A DNA stretch of 56,093 nucleotides from Pseudomonadota bacterium. Lineage in GTDB: Bacteria > Pseudomonadota > Gammaproteobacteria > Burkholderiales > REEB80. Location of the stretch: positions 1 to 56,093 of the forward strand of contig JAGXAQ010000009.1 of the NCBI GenBank assembly GCA_018971485.1, read 5' to 3'. The position numbers and the translations under genes are program-made. Under the pieces are notes generated by a model. It was not told the origin of the DNA. It ran no database searches and saw nothing but the letters and a program-made list of their open reading frames with translations. Positions 35,778 through 44,776 of this stretch are shown here, piece by piece (positions within the stretch are counted from its first letter, which is position 1; every line of letters starts with the position of its first letter).

Positions 35778-36998
35778 ATGAATCCAGACAGGAGCCTGAA
35801 AAGGTACTGGGCCAACCTGGTATCGGTTCCGTACCGGGTGCTGTTTCTGGGAGGGATGACCCAGCTTGTCCTGGCTACCGGCTGGTGGGCTTATGACTTG
35901 AGTGCACGCTATGGCGGCCTTGTTCCCTTCGAGCACCCGCTTGTCATGCCCGTGGCCTTGCATGCATTCTTGATGATAGACGGGCTGATGCCTTTTTTCA
36001 TGTTTGGCTTCCTGTTTACTGCAGGCCCCCGCTGGCTTGATGTGCCGGCACCTCCCGTTCGATTCTATTTTCCGGTTGCCCTGTTCATGGGTCTGGGTAT
36101 CCTGATAGTGGACGCGGGAATGCTGGTTTCGGTTTCACTTGTTATGGCAGGCACCCTGATTTACCTCCTGGGCTGGGGAGGTGGCCTGGCGACGACCTTT
36201 TATCTGATGCAGGCGAACCTGAATGCGGATCGAAGACATATTGCCCCGATTGCATTGGCCCTCTTCATGGGGTGGCTTGGGGCATTGGCCTGGCTTGTCT
36301 GGCTGAAAACAGGAAATCCGGTCTGGTTCCGCTTTGTACGCATTGATGGAATATGGCTTTTTTTGCTGCCGGTTTTTCTCAGTGTCACCCATCGCATGAT
36401 TCCTTTTTTCTCCCGTGCCGTTATGGATGACTCTTCACCCCCCTGGCGTCCTTTCTGGCTGCTATGGCTGATGCTGGCAGGGCTTGTCCTGCATGCCCTG
36501 TTTGAGTGGATTCATATGCCCGCTTTCTTGTGGCCTGATGATTTGGGTCTGGCGATTGCCGGGGGGGTATTATGCTGGCGCTGGAAATCAGTCCGAAGTT
36601 TTCGGATCAAGCTTTTGGCTATGCTGCATGTGGGGTTTGGGTGGTTTGCTGTAGGGATGCTGTTTTTTGCCATTCAGGACTGGGTAGATCTGAAATACCC
36701 GGGGCAGGGAATAGCGTTCGGATGGGCCCCCTTGCATGTTCTGACCATGGGATTTTTCCTGTCCATTCTGCTTGCCATGGTTCTAAGGGTCAGTCTTGGG
36801 CATGGGGGGCGTTCCCTGATTGCGAGCCGATGGTCCTGGCGCGTGTTTGTCCTGTATCAGTTGGCCATGGTGCTACGGGTGAGTGCGGATATCGTTCAGG
36901 GTATACCTGTTGGAGATTTTTACTTTATCTCTGCCTTGCTTGCTGCAGGGTGTTTTCTAATCTGGTTTTTTATGGTCACTCCATTGTATTTTTATTGA
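35778..36998 (+). CDS. nnrS: NnrS family membrane haem-copper protein
   Basis: Polytopic protein of about 12 helices and 406 aa, the NnrS size. Recognisable features: PYRVLFLGGMTQLVLATGWWAYDL at the start, HPLVMPVALHAFLMIDGLMPFFMFGFLFTAGPRWLDV, VTHRMIPFFSRAV and HVLTMGFFLSILLAMVLRVSLGHGGR, which are conserved histidine-rich segments. NnrS relieves nitrosative stress by reducing build-up of iron-nitrosyl complexes, and its gene is a classical NsrR or NNR target. AGGGGAG precedes the ATG. It sits between hemerythrin genes in one transcriptional direction. Confidence 0.9.
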   Translation: MNPDRSLKRYWANLVSVPYRVLFLGGMTQLVLATGWWAYDLSARYGGLVPFEHPLVMPVALHAFLMIDGLMPFFMFGFLFTAGPRWLDVPAPPVRFYFPVALFMGLGILIVDAGMLVSVSLVMAGTLIYLLGWGGGLATTFYLMQANLNADRRHIAPIALALFMGWLGALAWLVWLKTGNPVWFRFVRIDGIWLFLLPVFLSVTHRMIPFFSRAVMDDSSPPWRPFWLLWLMLAGLVLHALFEWIHMPAFLWPDDLGLAIAGGVLCWRWKSVRSFRIKLLAMLHVGFGWFAVGMLFFAIQDWVDLKYPGQGIAFGWAPLHVLTMGFFLSILLAMVLRVSLGHGGRSLIASRWSWRVFVLYQLAMVLRVSADIVQGIPVGDFYFISALLAAGCFLIWFFMVTPLYFY

Positions 36999-37085
36999 AA
37001 GGAATATCCTGGTGGTTAAACTGGATCCTGGACCAGTTCATCTTGAATGGGTCACGGGAGCTGGTTATGAGGAACGGAAAACCTG

Positions 37086-37484
37086 ATGCTTTATGCTGAG
37101 TTGAAGATGGTTCATGTCACCAGTGTCATACTGAGCGGGACACTGTTTGGATGGCGAGCGTTCAGGCTTGCCCGGTCTTCAGGGGCACGAACATGGGGAA
37201 AAGGGCTTAAAGTGGCTCCCCATATCGTGGACACTGTCCTGCTGTTAAGTGGGGTGAGCCTGGCCATCCTGTCCCATCAGTACCCGTTCGTGAATGGCTG
37301 GCTGACGGCCAAGATTCTGGCTTTGCTGCTCTACATCCTGGTGGGTAAAATGGCCCTGGATAGTCGAACGCCCACTGCATGGCGGGGATGGACTGCCTTT
37401 ATGGCGATGCTGATTTTTGTTTATATTATCGGAGTGGCATGGACTAGGGATCCCTGGTCTTTTCTGTCCTTTGTGCGCTGGTAA
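37086..37484 (+). CDS. SirB2-like small membrane protein
   Basis: A 132-aa protein with about four membrane helices; YAELKMVHVTSVILSGTLFGWRAF at the start and LKVAPHIVDTVLLLSGVSLA in the middle are the SirB2-family pattern. The biochemical role is unknown, but SirB2-like genes often accompany nnrS and hemerythrins. It lies 87 bp after nnrS and 70 bp before HHE 3, so it belongs to the same transcript. Confidence 0.75.
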   Translation: MLYAELKMVHVTSVILSGTLFGWRAFRLARSSGARTWGKGLKVAPHIVDTVLLLSGVSLAILSHQYPFVNGWLTAKILALLLYILVGKMALDSRTPTAWRGWTAFMAMLIFVYIIGVAWTRDPWSFLSFVRW

Positions 37485-37554
37485 AAATGGGGTTTTCAAG
37501 GGTGGAAATGAGTGAACACATGTGGTTAGGGCAGGACCGGATAGAAGGCAGGAT

Positions 37555-37944
37555 ATGATATCAGTCATTGCAGAACATGAGCGACTCAGGGAACATTTTC
37601 AGCACTATCGTCTGGCCTTGTTTTCAGGGGAAATCAGGCAGGCCAGATTCCTGCTGGATCAGTTTCGCACGGAGCTGATGGATCACGCTCAAATTGAGGA
37701 GAACCTGTGGTTGCCAAGGCTTAAGCCCGATGCCAGATGGCCTGCCCGGGTGTATCTGGCTGAGCATCGTAAGCTTGAGGAGATGGTAGGCAGCCTTTTA
37801 GGTGATCTGGAACGGTTGCCAGATGAGATGCATGACGCCAGACAGCTGCTCCAGCTGCTGGAGTGGGGGATGGCGTTCAAACATGTTCTGGAGCATCATT
37901 TTGAGCGGGAGGAAAAGGCCCTGTTTCAGGAGGTGGCGGATTAA
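37555..37944 (+). CDS. Hemerythrin HHE-domain protein 3
   Basis: A third HHE protein of 129 aa. Ligand pattern: IAEHERLREHFQHY, LMDHAQIEENLWLPRL, LAEHRKLEEMV, VLEHHFEREEKALFQEV. ATG 37555 with AAGGCAGGA upstream is better than the open frame from 37522. It ends the rightward operon and is convergent with the flavin reductase gene, 42 bp away. Confidence 0.85.
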   Translation: MISVIAEHERLREHFQHYRLALFSGEIRQARFLLDQFRTELMDHAQIEENLWLPRLKPDARWPARVYLAEHRKLEEMVGSLLGDLERLPDEMHDARQLLQLLEWGMAFKHVLEHHFEREEKALFQEVAD

Positions 37945-37986
37945 TCGGTTATCCTGTGCAAGGTTTATCTCCCGGGCCCTCTCCTT

Positions 37987-39174
37987 CTAGCTTAAAGGGA
38001 GGATCCTGCCTTTCAGATCCTCTGGCCTGACTGTTTCAGCCTGCTCAATAATCTGTCGGGCGATATCCAGCCGCCGCCGCATGTTCCATAACAGGATACC
38101 GCATACCCTTTGCTGGCGCAGATAATAAATGACCCCTTTCTGATAGGGAACAACCCAGTCAAATACGGTGTCAAGAGCCGGATTTGTATCTCCTATGGCT
38201 TCATACCCCAGATCAAAGATATCGGAGTAAAAGAAGGGGAGGTAGGTGTAGGGTTCTGATTCACCTGCCATGTTGCGTCCTGCCAGTTTGCCCTGGGCGT
38301 TGGAATTATCCTCATGTTCTGCGCGAAGCCTTTGATTCAAGGCGGGGTTATAGAAGTTGGCAATGTCTCCGGCGGCGTAGATGTCCACATGAGAGGTCCG
38401 AAGGTATTCATCGACTACGATTCCGTTGTCTATCTTGAGATGGGCTGTTTCGGCCAGGGTAGTGTTGGGTTCGTTTCCAATGGCTGCTACGACAGTGGAG
38501 GTTTCAATCTTCTGGCCGTTTCGGGTCAGGATAATCGATTTTTCCCCATGGGGCAGGATATCCACGACCTGGGTCGAAGGCATCAGGGTAACCCCCTTCT
38601 GGAGATAGTACTGAGTGACGTAGTGAGCCAGATCGGCGGGGAAGGCCCGGTGCCCGATGTGTTCTGCCGGAAAAACAAGGCTCACCCGTTTGCCGTGTTG
38701 GGTCAAGGCAGCACTGATTTCCATACCGGTAAACCCTGCGCCAATTACGACCACATCGTCATTCTGGTCGATGCGGGTCTTCAGATTGAGGTAATCGCTG
38801 TAGGTTTTAAGATAGATGACCCTGTTGTCCTGGCAGGGCAACTGCCTGGGGCTCCCTCCTGTGGCTATCAGGAGTTTTTCATAGGAAAAGACAGTTTTAC
38901 TGGAAGTGGTTACGCTTTTTTGATCCGGATTGATGCTTAAGGCCCAGGTGTCAAGAAACAGTGTTGCCTTATAGCGTTTTTCGGTCTGGCGCCAGATTTG
39001 TTCAACAGGTTTTCCTTTCCAGAGCCCCTTGGACAAAGGAGGGCGGTTATAAGGCGGGTGGGGTTCATTGCTTAGCAAGGCAATGGATCCATCCGGATCA
39101 ACCTGCCTGATTCCCCGTGCTGCCGAGTCTGCAGTCATTCCACCGCCGATGATGAGATATTTAAATAGAGTCAT
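37987..39174 (-). CDS. NAD(P)H-dependent FAD reductase (AIF/ferredoxin reductase type)
   Basis: Pyridine-nucleotide disulfide oxidoreductase fold, 395 aa. The N-terminal FAD site is YLIIGGGMTADSAARGI, the NAD(P) site VVVIGAGFTGMEISAAL is near residue 145, and the second FAD block DIYAAGDIANF is near 275. A C-terminal reductase domain follows (YLPFFYSDIFDLGYEAIGD). No redox-active CxxC is present, which points to the AIF/rubredoxin-reductase branch, an electron donor to a partner protein. Divergent from the NsrR gene across an NsrR-type site, it may feed electrons to the NO-stress proteins; the partner is unknown. Confidence 0.85.
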   Translation of the reverse strand: MTLFKYLIIGGGMTADSAARGIRQVDPDGSIALLSNEPHPPYNRPPLSKGLWKGKPVEQIWRQTEKRYKATLFLDTWALSINPDQKSVTTSSKTVFSYEKLLIATGGSPRQLPCQDNRVIYLKTYSDYLNLKTRIDQNDDVVVIGAGFTGMEISAALTQHGKRVSLVFPAEHIGHRAFPADLAHYVTQYYLQKGVTLMPSTQVVDILPHGEKSIILTRNGQKIETSTVVAAIGNEPNTTLAETAHLKIDNGIVVDEYLRTSHVDIYAAGDIANFYNPALNQRLRAEHEDNSNAQGKLAGRNMAGESEPYTYLPFFYSDIFDLGYEAIGDTNPALDTVFDWVVPYQKGVIYYLRQQRVCGILLWNMRRRLDIARQIIEQAETVRPEDLKGRILPLS

Positions 39175-39218
39175 GAACGGCCTTGTAAAAATCCGAATGT
39201 GAAAACAATCAGCTTAAC

Positions 39219-39258
39219 TTGATGTCTGTCATATTAATATGTATTCTAAATGAATCTT
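39219..39258. promoter_or_regulatory. NsrR-type operator and promoter between flavin reductase and nsrR
   Basis: The inverted repeat AATATGTAT-N5-ATGAATCTT (39236-39258) has the same geometry as the site at 34532-34554, and the left half-site is identical. TTGATG (39219-39224), 17 bp, TATTCT (39242-39247) give a rightward promoter overlapped by the repeat. The site lies 62 bp from the leftward reductase start and about 100 bp from the nsrR start, so it may autoregulate nsrR and control both genes. Confidence 0.65.
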
Positions 39259-39357
39259 TTTTTATTTGAAAGCAGTTTAGAAAACGCCCTGGAATGGATA
39301 AGGGCCTCCTGCCAGAATCTCATGATAGCACGCAGGAAAAATGCGAGGACAACCCAT

Positions 39358-39816
39358 ATGCAACTGACCCAATATACTGATTATTCCTTACGGGTACTGA
39401 TTTATCTTGGTTCGAAACCAGGTGGATTTGGGACAATTTCAGAAATAACAGATTTTTATGGTATTTCAAGAAATCATTTAACCAAGATAGTCAACCATCT
39501 GGCCAATCATGGCCTGCTGGTCACCACGCGGGGCAAACATGGTGGAATCAGGCTGGCCAAACCGCCTGGGCTTATTCGGATTGGGCAGGTGATACAGTTG
39601 ATGGAACCTAATTTTAATATTGCCGAATGTTTTAATGGTGTGAGCAACAGCTGTGTGATTACCCGAAACTGCGGTCTTAAAGGTGTGCTTAAGGAAGGCG
39701 TGGACAGTTTTCTGGCTGTCATGGATAAGTATACCCTGGAAGATATTGTGAAGCCTGGCCTGGACAGCCTGACGGAATCCGTGGTGAAGCTTCCTCGGCG
39801 ATCAGTTAGCGCTTGA
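39358..39816 (+). CDS. nsrR: Rrf2-family nitric-oxide-sensing regulator NsrR
   Basis: Iron-sulfur transcription repressor sensing nitric oxide. MQLTQYTDYSLRVLIYLGSKPGG is the standard NsrR beginning, followed by the winged helix (GISRNHLTKIVNHLANHGLLVTTRGKHGGIRLAKPP). The cluster cysteines are in AECFNGVSNSCVITRNCGLKGVL, three Cys with NsrR spacing. I place the start at ATG 39358, which has GAGGACAA upstream and gives 152 aa. The ATG at 39250 lies within the operator and would add 36 unlikely residues. It likely controls itself, the reductase and the hemerythrin-nnrS operon. Confidence 0.9.
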   Translation: MQLTQYTDYSLRVLIYLGSKPGGFGTISEITDFYGISRNHLTKIVNHLANHGLLVTTRGKHGGIRLAKPPGLIRIGQVIQLMEPNFNIAECFNGVSNSCVITRNCGLKGVLKEGVDSFLAVMDKYTLEDIVKPGLDSLTESVVKLPRRSVSA

Positions 39817-39857
39817 TTCCTTATTTGCATTGGATGGGCTCCAGGCCAGGGCGCCTG

Positions 39858-40289
39858 TCAATTCGATGAGTTCGTGGGGGAGTAGCGTGTCGTGATACTT
39901 CGGGCAATGACCATGACTACGAGCAACAGCGCCAGAACAAGTAGTTCCTCGTTGGATACTACCTTGCTGTAGAGCTTGATTAACATGTCCCTTAGAATAA
40001 AAACTGCCGTGACGTCAATCAGGATGGATAGCCGGATGTGGCGTGTCTTGACATAATTGATGAAAATGCTGAATAGCTCAATGATCACAAATACCCCCAG
40101 AACGCTGATGACCAGATCCCGCAATTCGGCATCATCCAGGGTTAGGTTGGGTAAGGTGGGTACAAGATGAATGAGGGAGGTAAACACCCCAATAAAGGCA
40201 AAGACAAGAGTGATGAGCATCATCAGGATCAGTCCGCTGACAATCACGTCAATGGTCAGATCATAGGCACGTTGAATGATGGCTTTCAT
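39858..40289 (-). CDS. psiE: PsiE family membrane protein
   Basis: Four hydrophobic helices in 143 aa, with VDVTAVFILRDMLIKLYS-like sequence (ILIDVTAVFILRDMLIKLYS) and NYVKTRHIRLSILID typical of the phosphate-starvation-inducible PsiE family. The function of PsiE is not known. The start at ATG 40289 is preceded by GGAG at 8 bp; the longer frame from 40427 is not membrane-protein-like. No Pho box was recognised. It is convergent with nsrR. Confidence 0.75.
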   Translation of the reverse strand: MKAIIQRAYDLTIDVIVSGLILMMLITLVFAFIGVFTSLIHLVPTLPNLTLDDAELRDLVISVLGVFVIIELFSIFINYVKTRHIRLSILIDVTAVFILRDMLIKLYSKVVSNEELLVLALLLVVMVIARSITTRYSPTNSSN

Positions 40290-40571
40290 CTTTAAGGCTC
40301 CGGAATGTCGCAATGATATTTTGTTGATGATTATAGGCAGTTTTGATAAAGGATATCGAATTTTTGTGAAAGAGGTGTAGCAGGTAGTGCACAAAACCTT
40401 CCTGTTCATGGGGAAGATGGATGGCATGGATACCAGAGGTATCCGGTTGCCTGCATCCTGGACAGCAGGATGTGCGTGTTCTGCCCGGCCGGAATTCAGG
40501 CCTGATACTGTATAGTAAGCAGTGCTAGGCTGGAAGTGTTAAGGACATGCCCTTACAGGTTGTATCCCGGG

Positions 40572-40850
40572 TTAGAAGTCATGGCGGGCAGTCTCCTGGC
40601 TTTTGTCATGAAAGTGATGGCTGGGGCGGTTCCGGCCTGTTTTCTGATAACGGCCCTGGTTTTCTGGTTGAGTCGGATTGCGTGTTGCCCAGTCTGGATT
40701 CTTGTGGATAATCATGGCGGTATCCAGGAAGGAAGCCGGGTCGTTGAGAACATGGGGTGTGTTATCCTGTGTCAGAAAACCAGCCCATGCAGGAAAGGCC
40801 AGTAGAGCCAGTAGAATTGCTGGTAGCCATGTTTTGTGTTGACGGGTCAT
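40572..40850 (-). CDS. Small exported protein of unknown function
   Basis: A 92-aa product with a good signal peptide (WLPAILLALLAFPAWA, cleavage before GFLTQDN about residue 23). The mature part is hydrophilic and ends rich in His, Asn and Arg (RNRPSHHFHDKSQETARHDF). GGAG lies 8 bp before ATG 40850. No family recognised, no cysteines in the mature part. The overlapping plus-strand frame (40536-40805) lacks these signs. Confidence 0.5.
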   Translation of the reverse strand: MTRQHKTWLPAILLALLAFPAWAGFLTQDNTPHVLNDPASFLDTAMIIHKNPDWATRNPTQPENQGRYQKTGRNRPSHHFHDKSQETARHDF

Positions 40851-41186
40851 AAGAAGTTGCTCCAAATAAGCAGGGATCATGATACCTCATGCGTTTGTAA
40901 AGGGGGATAGGTTTGCCCGGCCAGGCTTATTTTTAGACCGCACGGATTTGAGATCGCGAAGTGTTGTCAAGGCGCATGGTCTGGAATATTCTGCAAGCTG
41001 ATCAAAGTGGGGTTTTCGTGTGAACGGGGGTTTGTTCGCGCTATCCTTAATAGAAGGGGAAAGTGTTTTTTTGCAGGAAATAACAAGGTGTCCTGTTTGC
41101 GACAAGAATTCCGAATATCCTGATTTTAATTGATGGTTTTGCTTTATCGTAAGCATCGCCGTATCAGGCGGAAGAAAACAGGGATG

Positions 41187-41206
41187 ACCCGGTAGTTAGG
41201 CCGGGT
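41187..41206. repeat. Hairpin in the leader before the GGDEF-EAL operon
   Basis: ACCCGG-N8-CCGGGT lies about 35 bp before the start of the GGDEF-EAL gene. The 390-bp spacer 40851-41240 shows no ORF I would call and no other strong element. I compared it with the c-di-GMP-I riboswitch from memory and found no match. Confidence 0.35.
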
Positions 41207-41240
41207 TCAGCTCATAGAGCAAAAAATGGGGAAGAGTGTC

Positions 41241-43298
41241 ATGATGGTTGATGCGCCAACAAATATTCGCAGTGACTGGCATCTATCCCTTTTTGCGGCG
41301 CACCCCTTGCCAATGTGGGTTTATGATCTGCAGACCCTGGCCTTCCTTGACGTCAATCAGGCCGCACTGCTTCAATATGGTTATACGCGCCAGAAATTTC
41401 TGTCCATGAGCCTGACCGAGATTGAATCCCCTGTCTGTTTGCCAGGCGGGCGTGATGATCTGGTGTCCTCTGTGCCCATTGCCCAGGGGAATATCTATCG
41501 CCACCAGAAAAGCAATGGGACCTTTATTTATGCCAATGCAGTCATTACCCCCATTCTTTTTCGGGACAGGCGGGCAGCCATAGCGCTTATTCAGGATGTT
41601 ACCTCCCAGGTGGAAACCATTCTTGCCCTGGCAGAGAGCAATCAGCGTTACAAATCCTTGTTTGAGCATAACTCAGATGCTGTTTTCTCGTTTGATCTGA
41701 GTGGCATTTTCCTGTCTGCCAACAAGGCCTGTACGCAAACTTCCGGGTATACCGAAGCTGAATTGCTTGAAATGTCGTTTCTATCCCTGGTGGTCAACCA
41801 GCATAAGGATCGGGCGCGGCGCCATTATCAACTGGCAGCAAGAGGACGGCCACAGAATTTTGAAATTGCCATCCGGCATAAGCTGGGCCACCAGGTTGAA
41901 CTGAATGTCATCAACCTGCCCATTGTGGTTCAAGGGCAGATAGTGGGGGTGTATGGCATTGCCAAGGACATGACTGAAAACAAGAAGACGGAAAAACGCC
42001 TGGCCTGGCTTGCCCAGTATGATCCCCTGACCGGCCTGCCTAACCGGAACCTGTTCATGGACAGGTTAAGCCAGGCCATCAACCGGACCAACCGTCATGC
42101 CCAGTCGGTTGCCCTCCTGTTTCTTGACATTGATAATTTCAAGCAGATTAATGATACCCTGGGCCATGCTGAAGGAGATGCTGCCATCCGCCATATGGCG
42201 GGGCTTTTGATGAGCTGTGTGCGCGAAACGGATACGGTTGCAAGGCTTGGGGGAGATGAATTTACGGTCATCATGGAAAATGTTCGGGAGAAAGAGCGGA
42301 TTGCCGATGCCGCAGGCGATATCCTGGCCGCCCTGTCACAGCCATTCAAGCTTAATGCCTATGAAGTGGTCCTGTCGGCATCGGTTGGAATCACGTTTTA
42401 CCCTGAGGATGCCCTGGACAATGAGGGCATGCTTAAAACTGCTGATATCGCGATGTATCATGCCAAGGCGCAAGGACGCAACAATTTCCAGTTTTATTCT
42501 TCTGATTTGAATGTCCAGGCTGAAAAGCGGATGTCACTTGAAAGCGAGCTGCGCCGTGCCATTCAACGTGAGGAACTCGTCTTGTTTTATCAGCCGCAGA
42601 TTGATCTGCGGCAGAACCGTGTCATGGGGTTTGAAGCGTTATTGCGCTGGAAACCTGTTCAAGGAGAGATGCGCTTTCCGGATCAGTTCGTCCGTCTGGC
42701 AGAAGATACCGGATTGATTGTATCAATTGGAGAATGGGTGATTGAAACGGCCTGCAGCCAGATGAAAGCGCTTCAGAAGCAGTACGGGCAGTCTTTCCAG
42801 GTGGCAGTCAATCTTTCCGCCAGGCAGTTTCGCCACAAGAAACTCTTGGCGAGTATTCGCCAGATTCTGGAACGAACGGGCCTTGAAGCCTCCAGCCTTG
42901 ATGTTGAAATTACCGAAAGTTTCTTAATGGATGATATTGAGCATACCGGTTCAGTCCTGCATGACCTGAAGCAAATGGGGGTGAGTATTTCTATTGATGA
43001 TTTTGGGACAGGCTATTCCAGTCTCAGCTATCTGAAACAGTTTCCTATTGAAACACTTAAGATTGATCAGTCCTTTATTCGGGATGTGTCGGTTGATCCG
43101 AATGATGCGGCAATTACTTCTGCCATTATTGCCATGGGTCATAGCCTGAACCTGAAAGTGATTGCAGAAGGGGTGGAAACCTCTGATCACCTTGAGTTTT
43201 TAAGGAAGCAGGGTTGTGATCTGGCCCAGGGCTTCTTTTTTAGCCCCGCCCTTGAGTATGCGGATCTGAAAGGCTGGATTGACCAGTTCAGAATATGA
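41241..43298 (+). CDS. PAS-PAS-GGDEF-EAL cyclic-di-GMP enzyme
   Basis: Soluble sensor protein of about 685 aa. Two PAS domains (about residues 12-130, with MWVYDLQTLAFLDVNQAALLQYGY, and 140-255, with LFEHNSDAVFSFDLSG) precede a GGDEF domain: intact RLGGDEF and upstream inhibitory I-site RETD. Then comes an EAL domain with YQPQIDLRQNRVMGFEALLRW, DVEITESFLMDD, SIDDFGTGYSSLSYLK, LKIDQSFI and KVIAEGVET. Both activities could be live. ATG 41241 has GGGGAAGAG at 4 bp; ATG 41226 is the alternative. It overlaps the kinase gene by 4 bp and so heads the GlrK-QseG-GlrR operon. Confidence 0.92.
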   Translation: MMVDAPTNIRSDWHLSLFAAHPLPMWVYDLQTLAFLDVNQAALLQYGYTRQKFLSMSLTEIESPVCLPGGRDDLVSSVPIAQGNIYRHQKSNGTFIYANAVITPILFRDRRAAIALIQDVTSQVETILALAESNQRYKSLFEHNSDAVFSFDLSGIFLSANKACTQTSGYTEAELLEMSFLSLVVNQHKDRARRHYQLAARGRPQNFEIAIRHKLGHQVELNVINLPIVVQGQIVGVYGIAKDMTENKKTEKRLAWLAQYDPLTGLPNRNLFMDRLSQAINRTNRHAQSVALLFLDIDNFKQINDTLGHAEGDAAIRHMAGLLMSCVRETDTVARLGGDEFTVIMENVREKERIADAAGDILAALSQPFKLNAYEVVLSASVGITFYPEDALDNEGMLKTADIAMYHAKAQGRNNFQFYSSDLNVQAEKRMSLESELRRAIQREELVLFYQPQIDLRQNRVMGFEALLRWKPVQGEMRFPDQFVRLAEDTGLIVSIGEWVIETACSQMKALQKQYGQSFQVAVNLSARQFRHKKLLASIRQILERTGLEASSLDVEITESFLMDDIEHTGSVLHDLKQMGVSISIDDFGTGYSSLSYLKQFPIETLKIDQSFIRDVSVDPNDAAITSAIIAMGHSLNLKVIAEGVETSDHLEFLRKQGCDLAQGFFFSPALEYADLKGWIDQFRI

Positions 43299-44770
43299 AG
43301 GTACGTCCGTCCAGCCAATTTTTGCTCAGAAGTTCGGCATATTATCCCAGCACGTTTTTCAAGCTGCTGATCATTGCCTTTTTTCTGGTTGCCGCTCCTC
43401 TTATTGTTGCTCTTCTGAACAGTGTTATTTCCATTGATCGGCTGGTGAACCAGAGTGGCCAGGCGGTATACCAGGCAGCGTTGAATGCGCATGCGAGCCG
43501 GATGCTGGTTGATGATGTTACGGCCATGGAACGGTCAGTACGGCAGGCTATCATCATTGGCGATACGAGCCTGCTGGATACATATGTCCTGGCACACAAA
43601 AGCTTTCTGCAGAATTCACAGGAGCTGAATGCATTGCCCCTGACGCCAGAGATGCGAAGCCTGCTTAAGGCCATGCAGCATTATGATGCGCTGATTGCTG
43701 CAACCGCCCTGAAAAAAGGGGTCAGCGTGGCCCGTCTTGAGAAAATCGTTGGAAACTTTTCTCCCATGTTCCATGATTCCGATGCCCTGATGCTGCAAGG
43801 AAATGTCCTGGTTGAGCAGGAGGTTAACCAGATGCAGGCCACCTCAGCCACCTATCGCCATATCCTGCTGTGGCAGCTGCTTGCGCTGGTACCGATTGCC
43901 CTGTGCCTGGTTGCAGGATTCATAGTGTTGATTGCACGCCCAATCAGCCAGCTTGAAAAGGAAATCCGCCGCATGGGGCGAGGAGAACTGCTGGAGCCGG
44001 TTCAGGTGGATGGACCCCAGGACATCCGTCACCTGGGCCTTTATCTGGAAAACATGCGGGAGCGTCTGGTCAATCTTGAAGAACAGAAGCTGTTGTTCCT
44101 TCGGCATGTATCCCATGAGCTCAAGACTCCCCTGGCCACGGTACGGGAGAGTGCCCACCTGCTGTCGGAAGAGGTGGTCGGCCCCCTGACAGGTGAACAG
44201 GTGGAAGTCACCCAGATTCTGATCCAGAATATCCAGCGCCTGCAAACCATGATTGAAAACCTGCTCAATTATAGTGGCTTAAGAAACAGTCCTGTCGTTC
44301 TGGCCTTCAAGAATATTGCCCTGGATGAAGTTGTTCGCAATGTAGCGGGCAATCAGGCCATTCTGGCCAGAAAAGGGGGTATTAACCTGGTGCTTGATCT
44401 TGAACCTGTTACGTTTAAGGCTGATGAAGGAAAACTGGCCACGATTGTGGAGAACCTGCTTTTGAATGCCCTTCGTTTTTCACCGGACAAGGGACAGGTG
44501 ATTATCCGTTTGCATCCTTGTGAAGGAGGGGTGATGCTTGAAGTTCAGGATGAAGGAACTGGCATTGCCGATGATGAAAAGGAAAAGGTATTCGATCCCT
44601 TTTATCAAGGCAGGCTCCAGCCCCCGTCACACGTTCAGGGAACAGGGCTTGGCTTGTCTTTGGTGCGGGAGTACGTAACCGCACATCGTGGTAGAATTAC
44701 AATTTTGGATGGCTCCCCCCATGGGGCCCATTTTAAGGTATTTTTTCCTCAACCACTGACAGAAAAGTAA
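43295..44770 (+). CDS. glrK: GlrK/QseE-type sensor histidine kinase
   Basis: Membrane kinase of 491 aa: helix 1 at about residues 20-42, a periplasmic helical domain of about 130 residues, helix 2 (LLALVPIALCLVAGFIVLI), a HAMP domain (RPISQLEKEIRRMGRGEL), phospho-acceptor FLRHVSHELKTPLATVRES, N box VENLLLNALRFSPDKGQ, G1 DEGTGIADDEKEKVFDPFYQG and G2 GTGLGLSLV. This order, followed by a lipoprotein and a sigma54 activator, is that of glrK-qseG-glrR. Coupled by ATGA overlap to the c-di-GMP gene and 6 bp from the lipoprotein gene. Confidence 0.9.
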   Translation: MKVRPSSQFLLRSSAYYPSTFFKLLIIAFFLVAAPLIVALLNSVISIDRLVNQSGQAVYQAALNAHASRMLVDDVTAMERSVRQAIIIGDTSLLDTYVLAHKSFLQNSQELNALPLTPEMRSLLKAMQHYDALIAATALKKGVSVARLEKIVGNFSPMFHDSDALMLQGNVLVEQEVNQMQATSATYRHILLWQLLALVPIALCLVAGFIVLIARPISQLEKEIRRMGRGELLEPVQVDGPQDIRHLGLYLENMRERLVNLEEQKLLFLRHVSHELKTPLATVRESAHLLSEEVVGPLTGEQVEVTQILIQNIQRLQTMIENLLNYSGLRNSPVVLAFKNIALDEVVRNVAGNQAILARKGGINLVLDLEPVTFKADEGKLATIVENLLLNALRFSPDKGQVIIRLHPCEGGVMLEVQDEGTGIADDEKEKVFDPFYQGRLQPPSHVQGTGLGLSLVREYVTAHRGRITILDGSPHGAHFKVFFPQPLTEK

Positions 44771-44776
44771 AACAAG

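Noticed and set aside
36572-37099. A second gene or frameshift inside nnrS
   Set aside because: The 175-codon frame is an overlap shadow; nnrS itself is continuous and of normal length.
38314-38940. A 208-codon plus-strand ORF
   Set aside because: It lies wholly antisense to the flavin reductase, whose FAD and NAD motifs are clear; its product has no recognisable features.
39250-39357. Longer NsrR N-terminus from ATG 39250
   Set aside because: It begins inside the operator/promoter and the 36 residues are unlike the family, whose proteins start at MQLT.
40536-40805. Plus-strand 89-codon ORF
   Set aside because: The opposite strand gives a signal peptide and ribosome site, so the leftward gene is preferred; both remain weak.
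41100-41240. c-di-GMP riboswitch before the GGDEF-EAL gene
   Set aside because: The GEMM core (GGGACGCAAAGCC-like) was not found; only one simple hairpin is there.
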